Of a stretch of 64,000 bases of DNA, positions 57,890-64,000 are shown piece by piece (position 1 is the stretch's first letter; each line of letters starts with the position of its first letter). The position numbers and the translations under genes are program-made. The stretch comes from Stereum hirsutum FP-91666 SS1 (taxonomy: Eukaryota > Basidiomycota > Agaricomycetes > Russulales > Stereaceae): contig NW_006763140.1 in NCBI RefSeq assembly GCF_000264905.1, positions 723,575 to 787,574 of the forward strand, given 5' to 3'. Under the pieces are notes generated by a model that ran no database searches, had not been told where the DNA came from, and worked only from the letters and a program-made list of their open reading frames with translations.

Positions 57890-58774
57890 ATGGGCGTTAC
57901 ATGGAACGTTGATTGCTGGTTTCGTGCGGGTTACCTTGGGGTATGTATATCAGGAATTGTTCGGAATGGAAACTCGAAGCAGATGACGTGAAGCAGGAGG
58001 ACTCTTTAAAAATGGCTCTGTACAACTCGGCAACCACGCCCTAGTGAAAAAACAGGGTTGGGCCGCTGCAGCCAATCTTTCTTAAGTATATAGATTATAG
58101 TATGACTCTGGCGAGCTCTGGCGACAAACCTTACTAGATGCTGAACCTGAAAACATCGGAATTGGTCATTAGGAGGGGCGACAGCAGTAAGATATCATTC
58201 AGATCCAGGAAGGCTCAAAGCTGCAAGTGAGATCGACTGGCAGACATGCTCGGCGCACATCGCGGGTCACTTGCGCCCCGCTGCACCCTGTTGCCAACCT
58301 GCTGCACCGCTGTCATTGAAGCGTGCGGATCCGTGCACTTCCCCTGACAACCACAGTGGATCAACTTTTGGTAGACTAACATTTAGTTAGGCTCGATAAT
58401 AAAGATTTCGAAAAGGTGTCACAAGGGATTACCTGTAGTCTCATGAATAAGAGATAAATCCTTGCCGTTGTATATTCGGTTCAATCCCTTTATACAAGGG
58501 CAGTTTCGAAACAATGCCGAGCTTCGACGCGCTGGTACAAGTACAGAGTCGTTAAGCAGTTCCATTATAACGGTCGACTCAAAAAGCATCGGTGTAGAGA
58601 AGCGAGTATCAAGGACGCGGCGGAAGTCAAGGGGATGAAAAGCAGTCCAACATTCCACGTGCAGCCGGCGCCGAAAGCGCTCCAGTAAGCGCTCAGCATC
58701 ATCTCGGCAATTCCTTCCTTCCCAAGCTTTGGCCTCAAGGCCTCACCTCGCCACATCTCAACGTCGACCAATTT
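57890..58774. other. Intergenic, no gene seen
   Basis: Between the MITE and the long inverted repeat. No supported frame and no tRNA-like fold was recognised. Confidence 0.4.
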
Positions 58775-59351
58775 TACTGCGCCTTTCGAAACGATGCGGA
58801 ATCGCAAACATCGCGATTTCGCTCCAGCCACAGGCCAGCCGACGGCGCGTGCTCCGGCTCGGGAACTTCCAGAATCTCCCGTGTCCGAGAGTGGCGAGTG
58901 GATGGTTGCCTACTGTGGCCCATCCCTCATGCTACCTCATTGGACTAATACCTGGACAGTATATCAAGCAGTATCTATGTCTCAGTCATACTCAAAATAT
59001 TATGGAGCATATGAGAGGTTGCTTCCCAGAGAAATGTCCAATCGAGGGATGTGATGGGTAATGTCGGGCAGGCTTCTGCCTTTTGGAAGCATTGCTTGCG
59101 ACTCGAGAGCCTTAGGACCTCATATAAAATGTACTCCATACAAATGGGAGAACAAACAGCTATATTGACTTATTTGGATTACTCTATTGTCACAACTGTA
59201 TACTTGTAAACATATATTTGCAGTTGGGCCACAGCTGGCCACAGTGACTGTCCTGGAGACAGCCGTGCCGAAGCACGGCCCGTCGGCTGGCCTGTGGCTG
59301 GAGCGAAATCGCGAAGCTTGCGTTTCCGCATCATTTCGAAAGGCGCAGTAA
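58775..59351. repeat. Long inverted repeat with about 72-bp arms, possible relic element
   Basis: The left arm 58775-58846 and right arm 59280-59351 are reverse complements with about four mismatches, including TTACTGCGCCTTTCGAAA and GCCACAGGCCAGCCGACG. The arms are separated by about 430 bp. Read inward from each end, both arms contain the same short frame: MRNRKHRDFAPATGQPTARA (+) and MRKRKLRDFAPATGQPTGRA (-). Weaker similarity continues inward for another 80 bp (CCGTGCT.CGGC, CTGTGGCC). No target duplication was recognised. It is a foldback element or two head-to-head copies of a short repeat, lying between the two membrane-protein paralogues. Confidence 0.7.
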
Positions 59352-59490
59352 GTCAAAAAACGCGATGGCGTGTTCGAAGCGGCATGTACACATATTTATA
59401 ATGTGATCATTGGTAGGGGTAAAACGGCTAGGGTTTGTGGGTGTCACAGATAAGTATAAACTTGGTGCGGCAAACGAAAGCAAGTCAACG

Positions 59491-61103
59491 TCATGAAGAT
59501 GCCGCAGTCGAGTAACTAGGAGGAGGTACAATCCCGAACGGAGAAATATCGATTACACTACTTTCTGGGACGTCGATTCGTGTGGGTGCTGGTGGCGTTG
59601 AAGTATGCTGTGACAAGCCTATAGACAGAGCTCGAGTAGCTGTAGTTGGTTTTGGATCGAGGAGCATAGCAGAAGAGGGAGGCAATATGAATGGTGTGAT
59701 GGTTTCTGAGCTGGCTGCACGAATAAAGAAAAGCCGCATGAGCGATCATGATAGGTTGCGGAAGTAAATACTCGGTATGTATGACTTACCTTCATTCATG
59801 TCGCGCTCCTGGGCTCTGTTGACGAGTAACATAGGGTCGATTGTATCTCGTAACGCCTTCTGTCGGCGCACAGAAGATCTTCTTCTCCAAATGCAGACTG
59901 AGATGGCGACCGAAGCGATGATACAAAGAGTAGCAGACACTACCGAGCCTGCGATTGCTGCCACATGCGAAGTGTGTGCCGACGCAGCTGATGTGGCTGA
60001 TTCGTTCGACTGTGTGGTGGCACCAAGGGTAGGTACGTATGCCTTCGATGATTGGACGGTAATATAATCAAGGTAGAAATGGTCGGAAGAATTTGCTGTG
60101 ATTTCGAGGAAATGTTCTTGTTCGCCTGCATTCAGGGGAAAGACTTCGCTTATGAAAGCAAAATTGAGGGTGGCTCCGGAGTAGGTCGGAACGTGGACAC
60201 TGTCTGGAGTATGGCCGTCGAGTCTGTAGGTGGCGATAGGCGTTGTATTATCAACGCCTATTCCGTACACGATGATTGCCCAGCCTGTATTCCGAAAACG
60301 AAGCGAGACATCATTCGGCGGCCAGACAAACAAGATACAAGATGATCGGTGAACAGACCTGTGAAAGTGAAGGACACAGTAGCGCCTGCTGCCAGGGTAC
60401 CCGTGGAGCTCCCATTCATCACGAGATTGACTTGCGGCGCATCTAAGGACGGAGTTGTGTTGGTCCAGTCCGCCTGCGAGCTGTAGTTCAAGTAAGGGCT
60501 GGTGTCGTCGATGAAGAGAACAGACGTGGGGGAGGTCTCGATTGATGAATTGGAGGGTGCTTCCACGAGGAAGTAATCTAACTCGAAATTGGTGTTGTCT
60601 GTCTGCGTCAGGATGGTGATTTCGATGGTGTGGTTTCCACCTGTAAGTGAATCGATTGTGAAGATATTTTGATGACCCAGGACTACGCCTGGAGACCCTG
60701 ACTCGATGGTGTGGGATGTAGAAGCACTATCGTCCAGAGTGTAAGCGATATCTGTGTTGGGTTTCGAGCCGTTTACTATGGCCCACACAGATATGGAAGT
60801 TCCTATGAGGTACTCACAATGAATAAAGTGCAAAAGCCAGATAAAATTTTATCTTACCTAGGAAAGTGTAGGTCAGAGTCGACCCGTTCAATCCGGATCG
60901 CGTTACTGTTTCTAGATAAGAATAACTCGCCGCTGGTGACTTCTCAGTGTCGTGCCATCGGTACTGCAAACGGCTGTAATCTCGAAATGCACACCTGTTG
61001 TGTGTAACCAGCCATCAAGCTGGCTCCCACTAGAACCAACTGTCTGTGGTGAATATATGATGCCCGGATCCCTGTCATCGACTATGATGGTGTAGGTCGC
61101 CAT
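59491..61103 (-). CDS. Single-pass membrane protein with repeated beta-sandwich domains, tandem copy 2
   Basis: Paralogue of the gene at 55944-57578 with the same layout. The start at 61103 (MATYTIIVDDRDPGIIYSP) is the ATG aligning with copy 1; an upstream in-frame ATG would add MSHFHPFPKPL, which copy 1 lacks. Ectodomain blocks are GSTLTYTFLGTSISVWAIVN, GGNHTIEITILTQTDNTNFE, VLFIDDTSPYLNYSSQADWT, WAIIVYGIGVDNTTPIATYR and DHFYLDYITVQSSKAYVP. The membrane helix is IAGSVVSATLCIIASVAISV, followed by CIWRRRSSVRRQKALRDTID. The tail ends VPPPSYSTAASS at TGA 59491-59493. The ALRDTIDPMLLVNRAQ segment just inside the membrane is also conserved in copy 1 (VLRETIDPMLLVHGAQ), suggesting a shared cytosolic partner. 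Ligand unknown. Confidence 0.82.
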
Positions 61104-62898
61104 GAGAGGTTTGGGAAACGGGTGGAAATGAGACAACCCAAGGGAGACGTCGCAAAGGGGGTGGAACGAGAGGACCTTAAAAAAACAAAGGTCGAGCCAC
61201 TAGTCGTTATTTATGTCGACCAAGCACGTCGAATACACAGGGCCTTACGAGAAATATGTTTAGTTTGGGTTTTCCTGGGCTTCCTTGTAATGTCAGTATC
61301 ATTTAAACTGGCAGCTGACGAAAATGGGACTGAACTGGCACGTCAGGCATATGTCCCATCAGAGTGATTGTGGCGCAGTCATACACGCGAATACACTTGA
61401 CCATACTGACTGGTATAGTTTTCTACCTTTGTCATATCAGCCCATTGCTCTGACTGTGATTGTCGGCGGGAACACATCTGTTGAACGTCGACAATCATGA
61501 ATCAGCGCTCTTCCAAGCCCATTTTCCCTTCGCCGTTGCGAGTGGCGGTGACAACTTAGGCTTCTGGAAGTTGAACGCCCTCCTGACGTGACGAAAATCA
61601 GAAATACTCTGATCAGGGTCGTCGACCATTCCCACCATCAATGAAGACCCATTCGTCTTTCGAAAGGGCATTGTAACCCAACAAAGAAAAAGTGTCGACT
61701 TCCGCGGCCGCAGTTCGTGCATGGAAGATCCTGGTCTATGGCTGGCGGGCCTGGCCGGTTGCGTGCTCTATGTTCGTTGGATGCATCTTGCTCTGCAGCA
61801 CTCTTTACTTTGGATATATGATGTCCTGTGAATTCCTTCCTGCCAATAGCGGTGAGATGATGTGGCCACCCGTGATAACAACGGTATTGCGATCTGGACT
61901 CCAAATTATTGTACATAACGACAAGATAGCCTCGGACATACTAATAGCGTGGAGCGAAAATTTCATCGCTTTGCAGCCGTTAAAGAAATCGTAGTCGCTT
62001 TTCTCCTCCGTTCCATTCAGGATTTCTGTTTAGCTTTGGAGCTGAACAAATAAGGCCACGCGCATTCCCGCGCGGTACTGAATGCTTCGGAGCAAAGAGC
62101 GCTCGGGCGAACCCCGTTGGGGCCTCAGTGTGAAGGAAACTTCCGACTTCAGTTTCTGATCGAGTCTCTCAACTGTTGAGAGCAGCCGCCCAACGGTTGA
62201 AAACCCCTCTACTCTGCCTTTGGAAGACTACTTCACCTTCCCTGACAATCATCCCAAGTTTGATCACAAGCATCAGGTTTCCGCAACAGACCGGAGCGGC
62301 AAGAACAGTATCAACCCATCTGGCAATTAGAGTTCCGATTTAACTCCGCGGCCAGACAATTCCGTGGCGCAGGCGACATCTCAGTCGCAGTTCGAAGCCT
62401 CCTTCGTTTACAAGCCACCGTACCAGTGCCTAGCGTCACGGCTTGACTTCCATGGCGATTCGCAGGGCCTCGGGCAGATACAGCCAAACAGAAAACCTGA
62501 GAGCCCAACCTTTGACCTAAGCCACAGGCCATGTCTGGTTCACTGGGTAGGCAGTACCATCACTCGAAGTTTCTAGACTCCAAGCTCGAGTCTATCGGCC
62601 GTAGACCCATTGTATGGAACGATAGTTTGATGGCGCATAATTTCCTCGGACAAGTCGCAAAGCGTAAGAAACGTGGGGTCACCAACACACCTTCGATTGG
62701 GGTGGCACCGACGCCACATTGATGCCTAGGGCTGCTTTGCAGTCGCAACTATCTCGGCCTCATTCCGCCCTAGCTCTGTGGTCATTTTTCTGTGGAGCCA
62801 GTGCGCACAGCACGACATAACATCGATCTGGGGCCCTGATTGACCGAACCCACCAGACTTTGTATTGCGACAAGTTGATGCGAGACCATCACCTACGT
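61104..62898. other. Intergenic, no confident gene
   Basis: 1.8 kb upstream of membrane protein copy 2 and downstream of cyclophilin H. Open frames exist on both strands (for example 61495-61722 -, 61692-61994 +) with no recognised family. The mix suggests decayed repeat DNA, but no clear element ends were found. Confidence 0.35.
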
Positions 62899-64000
62899 CT
62901 ACATCTCCCCACACTCTGTCCAAACCATCACCAAAAGAAAACCAGTCATCAGTAAATCAGAAGAGTACGTTGTCACCGAAGATGGAAGGACCCACCAACG
63001 ATCTTGACTGCCAATTTCGGCCTGTTATTGGGACCTGTGGGTACGTTCTCGATTTTCCTGAGCGTGAGCATGCCGTCGATGACTTTACCGAAGACGACGT
63101 GTTTGCCATCGAGGAAGTCGCATTTGGCGGTGGTTATGAAGAACTGCCAGGGTAAGTTGAGTAGTGAGAAATTCGAAATACCGCCATTTGGACATGAATT
63201 TTAAGGTCTTGAACGACCGGCGGGGAGGGAGTGGTGAAGCAGCGGGGAGTGCTTACCTGACAACCGTTCGTGTTGGGTCCAGAGTTTGCCTATGAGACGT
63301 ATTGAGCAACTAGCTTTGGGAATTGGCATGAGGGGCGTACCATGGATAGTAAGCCTGGGCCTGTATGCTTCTCTTGGAAGTTCTCGTCCTGCATATCGTG
63401 ACGAACGTCAGCATGATAATCAAGAAGATAGAGGACTCCGCGGCGAACAAGTAGGAAAGATGACGTTGCGTGGCATGCGACTTACCGGAAATTTGTCACC
63501 GTATATCGAGAATGTTCCTGTCCCATCACCCTTGATGAAGTCGCCGCCTGGCAATGACATCGGTTACAATGCATTCGGAACTTTTGGGCCACATTCGTAC
63601 GCGAAGATAGGAACACAAAGGTCTAGACATACCTTGACACATGAAGTTTGGCACTCTTGATCGTAGAACACTCGTCCGTCAGCCGACAGTACGACAAGAT
63701 TTTGGAGGTGGCGAGGTTGGAAAGGCTAAAGGGGGGAAGTGTGGACTTACACTCTATATCAGAGTGAAACTAGTCAGCACGCATGAGACAAGCTTAACGA
63801 CAGTTCGAAGATCAGACAGGCAGACGTACCGATGGAAGGTCGCGTTCTTATATCCTTGCGGACGCGAGTTTACTCTGATCTCCACCAGGATCATCAGCGC
63901 TGGACGTCCCATGCACACGACTCAACGAATGGACGTTACCTGTATTCCCCTGTACACAGTTGTCGGAAGTTTTCTGCGGTCCTGTAGATATACAAATACT
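62899..64000 (-). CDS. PPIH: Cyclophilin H-type peptidyl-prolyl isomerase (5'-truncated by the window edge)
   Basis: Cyclophilin H is the isomerase of the U4/U6.U5 tri-snRNP in the spliceosome. The first exons lie beyond 64000. Within the window the protein reads [30 protein letters not shown] (catalytic Arg), [90 protein letters not shown] and KIVECGEM, ending at TAG 62899-62901. The [12 protein letters not shown] block and the CGEM terminus separate it from ordinary cyclophilin A. The Trp that binds cyclosporin in CypA and is kept in human PPIH (CDWLDGKH) is Phe here. Roughly eight exons; the last is only 19 nt. Confidence 0.9.

Overview
This window is nuclear DNA from a filamentous basidiomycete, most likely an Agaricomycete. 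The genes are short-spaced and cut by many introns, mostly about 50-60 nt with GT-AG borders. The gene families are basidiomycete-typical: a membrane-anchored glutaminase A, family-1 pectin/pectate lyases, a basidiomycete-type alcohol oxidase, repeated-sandwich membrane proteins with PPxY tails, and F-box/nucleotidyltransferase-like proteins. There are no bacterial operons, ribosome-binding sites or CRISPR arrays. I found no convincing tRNA or rRNA gene. All gene models come from joining exons by eye using reading frame, splice sites and family conservation. Start, stop and selected exon borders were checked base by base; interior exon borders of the long genes are approximate.

Layout. 1-6 kb: transcription elongation factor TFIIS (-), a 227-bp hAT-type MITE with a perfect 8-bp target duplication, and a pectin/pectate lyase (-). 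6-16 kb: glutaminase A with a membrane anchor (-), a mitochondrial-carrier protein with an extra N-terminal membrane segment (-), and the splicing factor Prp46/PLRG1 (-). 16-26.6 kb: a HAD phosphatase (+) facing Prp46 across a shared promoter; two tiny paralogous membrane microproteins (- and +) whose first exon is only the ATG; a TIR element; a DUF2470 membrane protein (+); and a small cysteine-containing secreted protein (+). 27-33 kb: the mitochondrial tRNA-modifying enzyme MTO1/GidA with a poly-serine insertion (+), and Atg22 (+). 34.7-37 kb: a second pectin/pectate lyase (+), a close paralogue of the first. 37.5-41 kb: a tandem pair of F-box/nucleotidyltransferase-like genes (-). 42.7-48 kb: a Fab1/PIKfyve lipid kinase without FYVE or chaperonin-like domains (+). 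48.7-55.6 kb: an atypical SDR oxidoreductase (+) and an alcohol oxidase (+). 55.9-61.1 kb: a tandem pair of single-pass membrane proteins (-), with a MITE and a long inverted repeat between them. 62.9-64 kb: cyclophilin H, 5'-truncated by the window edge (-).

How they fit together. Conserved housekeeping genes (TFIIS, Prp46, cyclophilin H, MTO1, Atg22, Fab1) alternate with lineage-expanded genes acting at the cell surface or outside the cell. Two pectin/pectate lyases, the alcohol oxidase and the glutaminase fit a plant-debris-degrading lifestyle: pectin cleavage, oxidation of methanol released from methyl-esterified pectin or lignin, and glutamine use. That linkage is inference. The most notable less-described items are the ATG-only-exon CCRC microproteins, the F-box/nucleotidyltransferase pair, and the recurrent PPxY sequence (PPPSY or PPSY) in the cytosolic regions of four unrelated membrane proteins.
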